A stretch of DNA of 20,640 nucleotides from Oppiella nova (lineage: Eukaryota; Arthropoda; Arachnida; Sarcoptiformes; Oppiidae), in assembly GCA_905397405.1 (NCBI GenBank), contig CAJPVJ010000766.1, positions 1 to 20,640 of the forward strand. The letters run 5' to 3'. Numbering within the stretch: position 1 is the stretch's first letter; every line of letters starts with the position of its first letter. Below the pieces are notes generated by a model that ran no database searches, was not told where the DNA came from, and saw only the letters and a list, made by a program, of their open reading frames with translations. Positions 1 to 13,200 of this stretch are shown here, one piece after another. Made by a program: the position numbers and the translations under genes.

Positions 1-1213
1 TCTGTAATGCATTTCTATTCATTTAAATTTGACATTGAATTCACTTTTAAATAATCAATATTTGGTTATTAAAAACACAAGAAAATTAGAAAATATGACT
101 TTATTGACACATTGGTGTAGTTATTCCTCACGAGTGATACAACTCTGTAAATGTCTGTAAAAAACTATGCAATGATGTCATTAAGAGAGTGTTGAGAGTG
201 TGGAGAGTGAGTCACCTTTTTTGCTGATCCACTCGACTCTATGCTTGTGTTGACTCCGGAATATAAGTGCAAATGAAAACGATCTCTAAGTTAACTACTC
301 ATGAGAGGAATGGCTGTTCAATAGGAGAGCGTTGGCAGAGAACTGGAGTTAGAATTAAGAAGAAAAAGCAAATATTGGTTGACATGACATTGATTCTGAA
401 GAAAAAACAACAATCCATTAGACAATAGGTCGTGAAAAAGAGGGGTCACTTAAAAAGCAATGTTTGCCAGACGTGAGACTGAATATGTTTTAAATGAACA
501 CAAAATAACTTATTTTTTCACATTTTGTTGGTCCCGAAGAATTTGTGTGCATTTTCTTTGTTAAACTATTTTCTTGTTTTCACACTTTATTTATTCATTT
601 CAGACTTCATTTCAGTCATTATAATTGTTATTAGTTTTATGATTTTGAGCTAAGTTTGCGTTTTCTTGGTATCTTTAATATGATAATATTATATACAATG
701 AAATAACTGTAACTCAATATAGCTTACAGTGAGAGACAGTCTTAATCTTGAATCTCATATCTCATCCGTACTGTTATTGCTTCACATATTGTGCCCAAAG
801 ACCGGTTGTGTCTACTCCTCAACATTTGGTATTTCCTTTCGATGACCAGTCGTTCCCTTTAGTGATCCATCTCTAGACGTTTAACTCTCCTTTCATTCTT
901 ATCTTTAACTCACATTCACTTCACTTTCTTAGTCTTATTTAACAATTATTCTCACATCCAATGTCTTCCATCCACTTCTCGTATGTATTGTATTGTTCTT
1001 ATATATCCATTCATTCAATACTTCTCATCACTTCAATAGCTCAACATTTTATTAAATTCTCGTTCATATCAAATAATTAATGAATACAAAAGACAATAAT
1101 CGTAATGTTAATTATTAATAATAATTTTTCATTCTTTTGTGTACAAATACAAGATTATCTCTTATATAGAATGTAATTAAAAATTAAAATTGAATTTCTA
1201 TTCTTTCCATTAG
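1..1213 (+). other. Intron or upstream sequence of the navigator gene
   Basis: This AT-rich stretch ends in the acceptor used by the first recognised exon. That exon begins in the middle of the CH domain, so at least one earlier coding exon must exist. I searched by eye for the N-terminal CH half (a DWANHYL-like segment) and did not find it, so it probably lies left of the window. A purine-rich run near 185-212 and a C/T-rich run near 800-960 are the only compositional features I noticed. Confidence 0.6.
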
Positions 1214-1286
1214 ATCGATAACATTGAGACGAGTCTTCAGTTTTTGACTCAACTGGGAGTCGATATCGAGGGAATCAATGCAAACG
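1214..1286 (+). CDS. Navigator exon 1 of the model (CH domain, middle helices)
   Basis: This 73-nt exon encodes 24 residues (IDNIETSLQFLTQLGVDIEG plus INAN) and the first base of the next codon. It lines up with the NAV2 CH-domain segment around MIENIDACLNFLAAKGINIQG. The acceptor is TTCCATTAG and the donor is G|GTATTT. The reading enters in phase 0 and leaves in phase 1, which matches the next exon and supports both boundaries. Confidence 0.85.
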
Positions 1287-4200
1287 GTATTTTTAAAAGT
1301 CTTATAGACTTTGATTTATACTCTACTGTATATTATTCTGATTAAAATCTTAAACAATATTCTTATCCTACATTTATCACAAAATATTGTTTTTTCAAAT
1401 TAATAAATTTATGAGAATAGAAAGAATAATACAAAATAATACACTCTTTACTCATTCTATACATAAAATTGTGAATGAAATTTGAATGTAATTTAATGTT
1501 TCGGAAGCAACAAAGAGGTGTAGAAATGGAGTAAAAGCTGTGAATATTTAATGTATACAAACACTTCCTTTCCTCAGAAAAAAAGATTAAATCATTTTTA
1601 TTTGAATTTTCAAAACATTTTCAATGTTGAGCTTTCACTCAAAATAAGCATAAGTAAGGTTTGACTGTCATTGACTTTAAAAAGTATGAAATTACTTTTA
1701 TTTTAAACACGATTCCATAAGGGGAAAATGTGGTATATAGTATAGGCCCCTTCTAAATTCTAATGTTCATTAGAGTTTGACTCTGATCAAATATTACAGA
1801 TGAGCACCAATAATATATTAATTTAACTATTAAAAAATTATTATCATTATACATTTTAACTTAAATTACATTTACATTAATCTAATGCTAAATTAGAATC
1901 GTGGTTAAGAAGTTAAATTCTCTGTCAATCCTTGTTTCTTTTAATAGTGTTTTACAGTTAAGAATCTAAATTATATTATTTTGAAATACTGTATTAGTGA
2001 AATATTGATGAATACAACTATTTATGATTTTTTAATGAAATATAATTTGAACAATTTTATAGAATAGACATAATAATTCAAAGTAATGAACTTAATAAGT
2101 GAACACTATTTGGCACCAACATTAGGCATAGTGCAGAAATTTAATATAATATAATTTAGTGGTAGAGTAATAGCTGTTAATTGAGGAGCACATGCACAGA
2201 CTTACCGTCTGTACTGTACGTCAATTAGTTATAACTGCAATCGTAATACTGATGCCGCATAAGTTAAACACCATTTGTCATTCACTGACAATTTTGTTAG
2301 GATTTGCATAAAATGTTAGTTTTAATATTAAATGTTTGATAACATGACTAATGTTAACATAACTGTAAACGTCGAAAAGAATCAAATAGAGTCCGATTTT
2401 ATTATAATTAATGTTTTTAATCTCGAATTTTGCCAAAAGCCATAAGATTTACATTTTACATCAATAATCGTTGCTATGGTTGGGCTTGAATTATGACGAT
2501 TTTTATTTAATAAGTTTGTCTTAAGGCTATTGTATGAGCCGTTAAACAATCAAAACTTTTCTAATTTTATAAACTTTGTTTTTTATGTCATTTATTACTA
2601 CATGTATGTACTGTATATAAGAATATTCTTTGTATTTCATTAATTATAGATATATTTGAAGGAAATCTCAAATCAATATTAAGTCTATTCTTCAATCTGT
2701 CGCGATATAAGCAAGCGATTAAACAACAACTAATATCTGTGCAAAGCCAGCACCAGCACCAACACCATGAGACCCAGATGCAACACATCCAACATCACCA
2801 ACAACTAGTATCTCAACAAAACGGCAATCTTGTGTCACCAATAACTCCATCTGCAGCCATGCTCTCCAAGTAAGACATTCACCGGTTTATCGATTTTGTT
2901 AAGCCATTCATATGCAGACCAAAACTTATCGATTCAAAAAGCTTTCCCTCATCTGTTCGGTCAAACGTGTGCCACAATGTGTCGCAACTCTCGCTATACA
3001 TGTCGTGTAATCTTATATTTATTTTCGATTCTTTACTCTTAGGCTTCCATTTGGCAATCATTGCAATAACAAAACCAATCCTAAGAACTCCTGTTCTTCG
3101 ATACCGATCGGTCCGAAGAAGACGTCTTCTGGCGGAGGAAATATATGTTCGTTAGTCAGCCCTTCCGTAGCTAAATGTGCCTCAACTCCAACTCAGGGTA
3201 AGACATCTCTATATTCTGTAATCCAAAGATATGTTTTCTGTTGATTTTCAATGAATATTAGTATCTTTAATAATGTTATACTTGTATCCACTGAACCAAA
3301 GCTTGACATAAGGTTTATGAACACCTAATTCATGACTGCAGTGCCATTCATGAAATCCGTTATGTCTTACATATCCACAAGAATATTAATATATTTTTAT
3401 TGATATTTTCCTCATTTATTTCCTCAGTATTAGAAGTGATTTCCTTATAAATTAGGTTTTCCTTTAATTCCTTAATATTAGTCAATCCGAAGATTAAATT
3501 AATTACTTTTGGCAATAAATCATTTATAGCTAATTAAGTGTTGCATTCAAACAAAATATCACAATTTTCTATATATAATTATTTTTAATTAACAATTTAC
3601 TAATCATTGCAAAAATTTCCTTTCGGTTAATGACTAATAACTTTGATATTAATCGCAACAAAAGCAAACAGACCAAATCTTGTTTGTAATATTTTCACAC
3701 AAATATTTTGTTTTTATTATAAATTATAATAAATGAAGTTTTAGTAACTTATTACGTTTTCAAACTAGAATGAAATTTAATAAAAAATATGTAATTCTCA
3801 CTTTTATTTATTTCATAAACAAAAAGAATTGTTTGTAACGAAAAACACTTAACAAAATAAAAAGAACCATGGGTAATAATCATACCAATTATTATCAAAA
3901 ACTGAGTCAGTATTGAAAATTGGTATCCAGTAGTAAAAAATCTTGAATTTAATTAGTTGAATTGGATTTGAATGAGAAGTAAGATATTAGTGATGTTTAT
4001 TTTGAAGGCTTTCCTGGTTTCGTAAAATCATAGACCGGTTGTCATTAGAATCACTTCTCATAACACCTCTGCCTAACACTCGCCCATCAGTGCATTGACT
4101 CTAGTCTTGCATTTCATTCATAACACACTCACCGATCGATAGGAGCAATGATTGTGTTATTATAGCTTTGTATGTATTATACAACTAACGAATATTTATG

Positions 4201-7200
4201 GCTTTCTCTGCAAACATGTTATTTCCAATATCTCCAGAAACTTATTCGTTATGTTCCTTCAAATGACTTTCTTATGTTTTAAAGTCACGACAAAATTCAT
4301 ATTATTTGTAAAATTCAGTTTCCTTTAGACAACTTACTATTGATAATTTAGATTAAATTTAGAAAATTCAATATTAGTTACAGTAATATTAAGATATATT
4401 TTAATGTTTGCAACTGATAATACTGAACTAGGACTATTTATAAAACTAATATTTGATTATATTTTAAACATTTTTTGTTTTAAATGCGAGTGTTTGGTTA
4501 ATATCTCTTTACATTGAATCCATTATTTGAATAAATAATTATTGCCTCCAATGCTCTTGAGATGAAGTAAACTTCAATTACTGAGGGCTGGAAGATGTGA
4601 ATCCATAGACACTATGTTTACGTAAATGACTGTATATTGAGTCCCAAGTGATGCTCTGCTGTGAAGAACCAAATCTATTTGAAAGCATAGCTTATGTTAA
4701 GAAAAGAGTCTTTTTTGGCAATAACTGTAAAAGTCTCATAACATTGAGAACATTATATTTGCACTCAATCTTTATAATAATGTACAAAAAGTGACAGAAT
4801 TTAGTATATTGAGAAATTTGAAAAAATAAAACATTTGTTACAAAACAAACTGAAAACTAGATAATAGAGGAGACATTAAACCCAAAAAACGCAAATTCTG
4901 TGCAAATGGCAAACAATTAGAGTTGAATGCTTTGAACGCGTTATTGCATACATTTATATAGCGCTCATAAGCTATGACTTATGGGAAATGAATGCACCGA
5001 TGGTTTGCGTCCAACAGCACAACACAGTGTTTGGTTGGGCTATACGTTGGGCTCCGTTGGGCCGCAGATCTCCCCCTTAATAATGATTTAGAAAAACAGG
5101 GGTTTCGGGGGATGCGCTGCACATACACTACAGACAGAGTGGCTGGTGATGGATGTTAGGCTCGATTCACAGTTAGCTATACTTTGTTTGCTATGTTATA
5201 AGCTTTTATGCAGTAAACCAGCTTTGGGTCACTTCTATTCACGACAACTGACTAACAGCTACTGTTGTTGTCGGTGTGACTGACTGTCACTTTAGTTTAT
5301 ATGCATTTTCCCGTCTCTCATATCTATTCCATTGATATCATGCATTGAATATCAAAATTGTTCAGTTTTTCCCATTGCATAAGTGTTTGATTTTTGGTAG
5401 CAATCGATTGGGATTTGTATTCAAGTAAGAGATAATATACTGAATATTAGATATTATACTGTAATAATCAATTGAACATTAATTTAGTTAAACGATGAAT
5501 TGCGTGTAGTATTGCTAAAGTGCTTTTAATGATGTTTCCAAAGAAAATTCATGTTTAAACTAACTTACAATACATTCATATAGTGTATGCATTCAATGTT
5601 CTATTGTTAACATAACTGCCCAATAGGTATGGGATTGGGATCACAATTGTCTATATTTGCCAAACAATTCCCAATGAATGAGCTTATATAATAGAACCAA
5701 AAAACTCTCATTAGCCAGTTATTATTTTTCAATTTATTAATTAATGCAAATAAGTTTAAAGTTATTATTACGTTATAATTAATATTTTTATGTAGTTTGC
5801 GTTTATTGATTTTGTGATATTTTTTAAAAGATCATTACATTATTTAATATGATTTTAATATACAAATAGTAGATCTGTTTGGTATTAAAGTATATTTTAA
5901 ATTATTCAATTTATTCATTAATTTTAAAAGTTTTATGGAAACATCCGTTCACTGTTTCAAACGATTAAAACTTAACATTCAGCTTTATTAGTTATAATTA
6001 TAATTATAATTAAATTTAACATTAAGTTGTATGTAAACAATCTAAAGATTAGTTTATAATGCAATTGTAACGGACGCAAAACATACTATTATTACCGACT
6101 TTACGATCACATTTACATTTTATTATCCTGTATAGTACTTGTTAATACTGTACTGTACTGTAGCTTATAATCATTGATTAAATCAAATTATTGTACAATG
6201 TTAACAAAATCCTTTGGGTGTATAAACTTTACGATCACATTTACATTTTATTATCCTGTATAGTACTTGTTAATACTGTACTGTACTGTAGCTTATAATC
6301 ATTGATTAAATCAAATTATTGTACAATGTTAACAAAATCCTTTGGGTGTATAAGCAATGCATGAAATCTTTTTTAATTATTTTTATCTAAAATGTTATCT
6401 AAACTATTAAATTAGAACTAATGTAAAACAGCAGAAAATTATAGCAAAACATAAATCATATGATATACCGGTTTAAAATTTGTTTTTAATAGTTATCTCT
6501 AATTGTCAGTCAAGTCTCGAAACAAAGAGTTTTATTTTCAAGTTTTCAAATCTGACGGTCTGACCACCCAATTATGCTGACATGTGAGCACTGCCCTTGA
6601 ATTCAATATGTTTCTCTGTGTTCTTGTTTCTCGATTTGTATGAATGTCTGTGAAATTTGGTCTTTTCAATATTTGTACTTTCATTCATAATTTATGACTC
6701 GAGAGCATCTGTTTTCTCAAACAACTTCTTTTCATATCATATCATCTCATTTAACAATCCGTTTGATAAAATTGAGAAGATTTCGCAAATGACTTCACTT
6801 TTACTGATTTTCAATTTCGAAAAATATTTCATTTGATATAAATATTTACTTTAAATAACTATTTGACTAATATTCTCATCTTTTAACTCAAAACTGATTG
6901 ACACTAATTGTGTTTATAAGGGAAGTTTAAAAAGTCTCAAATAACTTGTAATTAGTTAACTTAATGGCACAAAAAATCTCAAGTAGTTTATCGATAGAAT
7001 ATGACAGCTCTTCAATTGAATAGTTTTTGTTTATTTTTTACTTCAAATGTCATTAATTTGAGAAAACATTTGAAATACTGTACATTTAATTTGTAATCTT
7101 CAATTTTGTGTAAATATTTATAAACCTTTTTCAGCGTAAATGAAGTGAACTAATAGTAAACATTTTATCTGTCTTTACTTTTTAGTTAGTTGTAAATATA

Positions 7201-10200
7201 TTGAACTTTTGTTTTGAAAAATAAAATAAAATCCTATAAGATTTCTTGATTTGTAATCAATTACTTATCAAGCACAACGTGATTTGAATTTTTTAAATTT
7301 AAAATGCTAATCTAGATAAGCTCCTAAAATATAAAGTAATTATGATACTCAATAAGATTTGATATTTGTTTGTTTAAAATATAAATTAAGAAATGATTAC
7401 TGCTTAGATTTAAATATTAAAATAAAAATGTATGAAAAGGACGTAAAAGGCTCATTAAGAAAGCTGTCAAATGAAAACACATTGAAGAATGAGTTCCTAA
7501 ACAATGAACTGAAGTCCACATCTATTTAAAGGTTATCTGAGCCGCGAATCTAATTCAAACCAAATGAATTGGAAACATATTTCTCAGATCTGACATTACA
7601 TTCACAAAGATTTGAAATTAAAATTGAGAAGCAATCGAATGAATGGAAATGTGTTTTCATTTAATGCTTTCAATATATGAGAAGATAATAAAAGTAGTGA
7701 TCGTTTGAGTGGCAGATGTATGTACTGTACTCTAAAGGAGTGACTCCACGCACGACAGCATTATTTTATATTCTATACAATCATATAATCTGTTAGTCTC
7801 TGACGTGAATTTACTTTTTTAATAATCAAAAACACGACGTAAGGCCTAAAGGAAAGGGATATAAACGGCAATTAATGTTTAATTGTCTCATATTTTCAGT
7901 ACAGCTCTGCATGTATTTGTCAATGTATGAGATAATAGTATGGTATGGTATGGACAGACAATTGCATGAAGTCTGCAGCAATCAGTTGGCTTATGAAGCA
8001 TGTCTTGTGGCATAAGGCCGGCGCCACACACTCTTGTCAGGCGTGGTTCGCATGTATTGACTCACTTTCCCAATAGGTTCTCCTTTCCACTTATTATCAC
8101 CAGTAATACCACAGTATTGTCATAAATATAATGTTTAGAATCAAACTTTAAAGCGATTGATTTGAGTGAAATGTTTATAAATAGTAATATTGTATCAAAA
8201 TTAAAACTTTTGAACACTACTTAAGACATACGGTATTTATTAATATTATTCTCAAAGACTTCATAGACTCTCAAAGAAGTTCATAGAATCCTAAAGAGTT
8301 GTCTTCTATTAGTTGTAATTTATCTGAACTTTGATATATCGGTTGTATCTGTCTTTCACTACACTTTCATTTTTATGACACTTTAAACAAGTGTTTTAGG
8401 AACTAATAAAATGCTTGTTCACAAAAAAGCTCAAAACCTTTATGGAAAATATGGTATAAATTAAATTATTGTCTATAATATTACTCCACTTTTACTTATG
8501 AAACAATTTCAAAACTTAAAAATTTGATTTGTTAAATGTATATAATATGTAATGTTTTTGTTATTGGTTTTCTCTGATTCTATTGTTTAAATCTTAAATT
8601 GTTTAATTTTATGATGGCTAATTGTTTACTATTAGGTAAAATCGGCATGTACTGTATTATAAAATATATTATATTTAGCAATGAATTTTGTCATTATTAC
8701 TTACTTTACTAACTTGAAATGTTGTTAATTTTAAGTATTAAAAATCAAAAGTTTTTGTCATAATTTTAAATGAATTGATCATATTAATTTTTGTTCAGAA
8801 TATTTAATATTATTCCTATTAAATGAAATTGTATAAAACTAAATATCGTAAAAGCTCTTAAATTCTCAATTCTTTGATTTCTGATTTGCTCATAAGGTTC
8901 GCCAGCCTCTGTCAAAACACAACCATCACATACACAGTCAACAGATATAAGCCCTCAATCGACTAACCAAACACCGGCCCCAACGCCAACAAAAAAGCTC
9001 AAAACCTTTATGGAAAATATGGTATAAATTAAATTATTGTCTATAATATTACTCCACTTTTACTTATGAAACAATTTCAAAACTTAAAAATTTGATTTGT
9101 TAAATGTATATAATATGTAATGATTTTGTTATTGGTTTTCTTTGATTCTATTTAAATCTTAAATTGTTTTATTTTATGATGGCTAATTGTTTACTATTAG
9201 GTAAAATCGGCATGTACTGTATTATAAAATATATTATATTTAGCAATGAATTTTGTCATTATTACTTTACTAACTTGAAATGTTGTTAATTTTAAGTATT
9301 AAAAATCAAAAGTTTTTGTCATAATTTTAAATGAATTGATCATATTAATTTTTGTTGAGAATTTTAAATATTATTCCTATAAAATTAAATTGTATAAAAC
9401 TAAATATCTTAAAAGCTGTTAAATTCTGAATTCTTTGATTTCTGATTTGCTCATAAGGTTCGCCAGCCTCTGTCAAAACACAACCATCACATACACAGTC
9501 AACAGATATAAGCCCTCAATCGACTAACCAAACACCGGCCCCAACGCCAACAAAAGCTATTCGAGCGCCCCGTCCATCGTCCACATCGTCTATACCACAG
9601 ATATCGGGTCCGAGTGTTAGTACAAAGACAAGTGTGATATTGAGAAACAAGAATAATGTTAGTAATCAACAAACAATTGTTGATAAGATTAAACAATATA
9701 ACAAAAGTGGACAACAAATAGCAAACAGCGAACAAAACAGCTCTCAAACGGTTGTGAACAACAAATGCGAGCCAATAGTCCCTAAGAGGACCAGCAGTTC
9801 TTCTGGATTTAGTTCTGCCAAAAGTGACTCGAGTGCCAGTCTTTGCGGTTTAGAAACCAGTGTTTCAACAGTTGCCACCATAAAGACTAAGCCATCCGTC
9901 ACACCGAGTGGTGGACCCAAAACTCGAGCCAACAATTATAGCCAAAACACTTATCTCGCATTGAATGCCAGCCCTAATGCCAGCCCTAATACTAACTCTA
10001 ATATAAGTTATAATTTAAGTAATAATCATATTCTGAAGAAAAGCGAAGAAATTCTCAATACAAATGATAATAAGACTAATGTATGCAATAGTAATAGAAA
10101 TCCAAGCAATTCGTCGGCAAAGTACGGCTCAATACCAGTGAAACGCATTCAACCGCCAAGAAGTAGACCGATGTCTACCATCATAGACAACACAGCGCTT

Positions 10201-13200
10201 CCACTGGCAATGACTTCGAACTCAGAGTCCACTTCCAACACATCGCTCACAGCTATCGCCAAACAAACCGCTGCTGTGAAGGCAACGTATAAAGAGTTGC
10301 CGCCGAACGACACCATCGGTCGGGTGACCACTGGGCGTAAGTTTGAGGGCCAGTCACCAGTAGCCGAACAGACTTCTTACTGCAATAGCAATATTAAAAT
10401 GAAATCTTCTGAGAAGTTTTCCCAACAACCAATAGGATGTCCCAAACCTGAGCCCAGTATTGCAATGGTGTCACCCATTATGGCCAGAGAACAGAATAAA
10501 AGTGTTGTTAAGAATGATACCTTTGAAGACGAGAAACGATCAAAAACCCAGAGAAAGCAGATGCAGATCGAGTCAAAAGTGTCACATATTAAGAGAGATG
10601 GTGTCAAACAAAGTGATAATAAACAGACAAACAGTGAGGAGAAACGGTGTGACCAACAGAAAGAGTCACCACAACAGCAACAGGAGAACGGATTGCAAGA
10701 CTCGAACTCGTCTTCACACGAAGAAGAGTCGGCCGGTAATAGCGATGTGGAGTCAGCTCTGGTCAACATAAAGCCGATGCCACTACTGGCCAGGACTTTA
10801 CAGTTTGCGTATTTGAAAAGCAGTGCCAATAGTAATCACTCTCCAAACGGATCCGTTTACTCCAAATTTCCAAACAATTACTCGGCCATAGAAAATGGAT
10901 ATCAGAGTGATTGCACACAATTGGACTGTCAGTCTCGTAACTCTCGTCCCAATACATACAAGAACTGTCATTCGACTACCAGTGCAAGTAATCGATATCT
11001 TAACCAATCTGATGTCTGTCCGCCTCAACTCAATACACAAGGATCATCTCATAGGCAATACAGCGACACCGACAGGTAAGCCCGCAATACAAGTCATATC
11101 TTAAATTAGATGTCAAGAAGCTATCTATCAATCAATTTGTTGCTTACGTTTACCAATAAATATATCAAGTTTTCAATTCATTGCATTCAAAAGTCAAAAT
11201 CATTTTCAAGTTTTGTTTGCATCTCTCAAATCTCAAAGCAAAGTCTTAATTCAAGTCTTGAAATAAGATTATCTCAATTGAAACAAATAATTAATTACTT
11301 ATTCATATCAATTTCACAAACACTTAACTTATTTTGTTTTACTTTCACAAGACTTTTTAATTATTTTTAGTTATCATTTAATTTTCTCAATAATTTCTCA
11401 AATCGCACAAAAAATTAAAAATCCACTGTTTTATTTAATTTGATTTAATTTGAGATTTTTTGTTTGGATTCCAGTGCCGCCAATGCCAATGCCATACGAG
11501 CGGCCAATTTATTTGATTTAATGCACTCGAAGCACAGCACTAGTAATAACACATACTTTCCGTCCCATCCATCGTTTTGGTAAGACTTGTCGCGAAATAC
11601 AACACAAAACTGCTTTTATTTGATTCACTCTTATTTTAATTTGGATTTGCTTTAGCATTAAATCTATTTGATTATTAAAACACTGCACAGGTTCTTGTAT
11701 TTCAATCAATTTCTAGCCATAGACTTACCTCTTATTAAGGGATGAGATGTTTGGATCCGTCCGCTCTTTACTTCTTTCCTACTGTTAGACTCTTTACAAG
11801 AGAACCGATCGATATCTCTATTGCCATAACTATACCATTCAGTGTTGATCTCGAAATTATTTTTTATATCTGTTTTCCCTTTATTTGGTTTTCTCCTCTA
11901 AATTTCTATGAAAAATATTCCTCTAAATTAAAAATTCAAGAAATCTTTTCAATTATTATCTCATCTCAAGATTACATAATAAAGAAACCAACAAAATATT
12001 TATTTGAATACATTTGTGCGGATATTTTAATGAAATTTTTGTATTTATTTGTGTGCATAGTTTGGATGACAGCAGTTCATTGAGCTCTGACGCGGGTATG
12101 ATAAGCGGCACAGAAGTCAGTGGCACCACTACCTCGTCCATGAGCTCGTCTACCGGAGCCGACCCTATGGGTCAATATATGGCTAAATCCAGTGCCAAGT
12201 CTAAGGGCGCTGTCAAAAGCAAGTCCTGTAAGAAAACGGATTCCTCGATGCAAACCGAGTCTATGTCTACATTGAGTTCTACTGGTGTTTGGAAGCGATA
12301 TCTTCACGAACACCATCTCATGATGAGAGCCAACAGCACAGTCGCCCCGAAGTCCAGTCGTAACCTGTCCATCAACACAGAGGAGGGCACCAAAAGTCTT
12401 GATCGACTCGAGACAAGACTTAATAATTTGTCAAATAATAAGAAATTAATTAATAATTCAAAATCAATCGAAAGACACGACAGCTTTGATTCAATGAAAC
12501 ACGGAATGAATAAAAACAATTTCAAACATGATTTAAACCTCATGTCAAATAAGAGACCTCTAAGTAGTCCGAGTTCTCAACGAACTGCTGTCACCACAAC
12601 TCCCGGACTTCTTCTGAAGCAATATATGGTTCAACGGTCGATACATAAGTCCAAAAGCAATGGTTCGCCGCAAACCGATTCCACTCAATCTGACACTGAA
12701 TTCGTTCAACAAAAGCAACAAAACAATTATCAGTATTTCATGTCAAACCACAAATACCCATACATGACATCACCGGCCAGACAACGAGATATCAGTTCAC
12801 GGCTGTCTTCTTACGCAGATATTGGTGGATATGGTAGCGGAATGGAGGGACAGTTCGATGGGGGTCAGAGTGCGGTGAGTCCATGGCTTCAACGCCACGC
12901 ATTGGCTTTTCAGAGGAATGCGATGACAGAAGCAGAAAGTCTGGAGTCACTCAATGGTCCGCTTTCTCTTGACTCCAATTATATGATGCCTCGACAGCAC
13001 TCAACCCCTCCCCCACCCAACTCACCAAACCCTCGGCTCCGGGAAACTGCATCCTCTTCGCCGGCATTCAGTTCCTCTCAAAACCGATCCAAAGATCATT
13101 TAATAAGAAACGGATCGATTAGACTAAACAAATGCTCGGAACCGACATCTCAACCGACATCACCGACACGTTTTGCAAATCATGTCTACAGTTCTCCGAA

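Larger units (their letters stand above)
3198..9457 (+). other. Large navigator intron, 6.26 kb
   Basis: This intron separates the CH/linker exons from the main 1.6-kb exon. It contains an exact 128-bp tandem duplication (6098-6353), a 0.57-kb tandem duplication reaching into the next exon (8421-9555), and two less AT-rich islands (about 4905-5330 and 7690-8075) that could be regulatory sites or an alternative first exon. No open frame of convincing length is present. Vertebrate NAV genes use internal promoters to make CH-less forms, so an internal start here is possible but not shown. Confidence 0.7.

Noticed and set aside
2967-3155. 62-codon plus-strand frame with an Arg-rich end
   Set aside because: It starts in the intron and reads the navigator exon 3 in a different frame from the one that fits the splice phases and family motif.
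8897-9024. Decoy exon used as an extra in-frame coding exon of the navigator
   Set aside because: Its only nearby GT (9022) leaves phase 0, whereas the next exon needs phase 1, so inclusion would shift the frame.
10377-10829. 150-codon minus-strand open frame rich in Cys, Ser and Phe
   Set aside because: It is the antisense shadow of the navigator exon, whose Ser/Gln/Glu-rich codons read as Cys/Leu/Phe on the other strand.
9634-11079. Independent 481-codon gene starting at an internal GTG
   Set aside because: The frame is open back to the splice acceptor at 9457 and closes in the intron just after a GTAAGC donor; it is an internal exon.
11742-12083. 113-codon plus-strand open frame
   Set aside because: It is AT-rich, hydrophobic, lies in an intron and crosses the next acceptor in the wrong frame.
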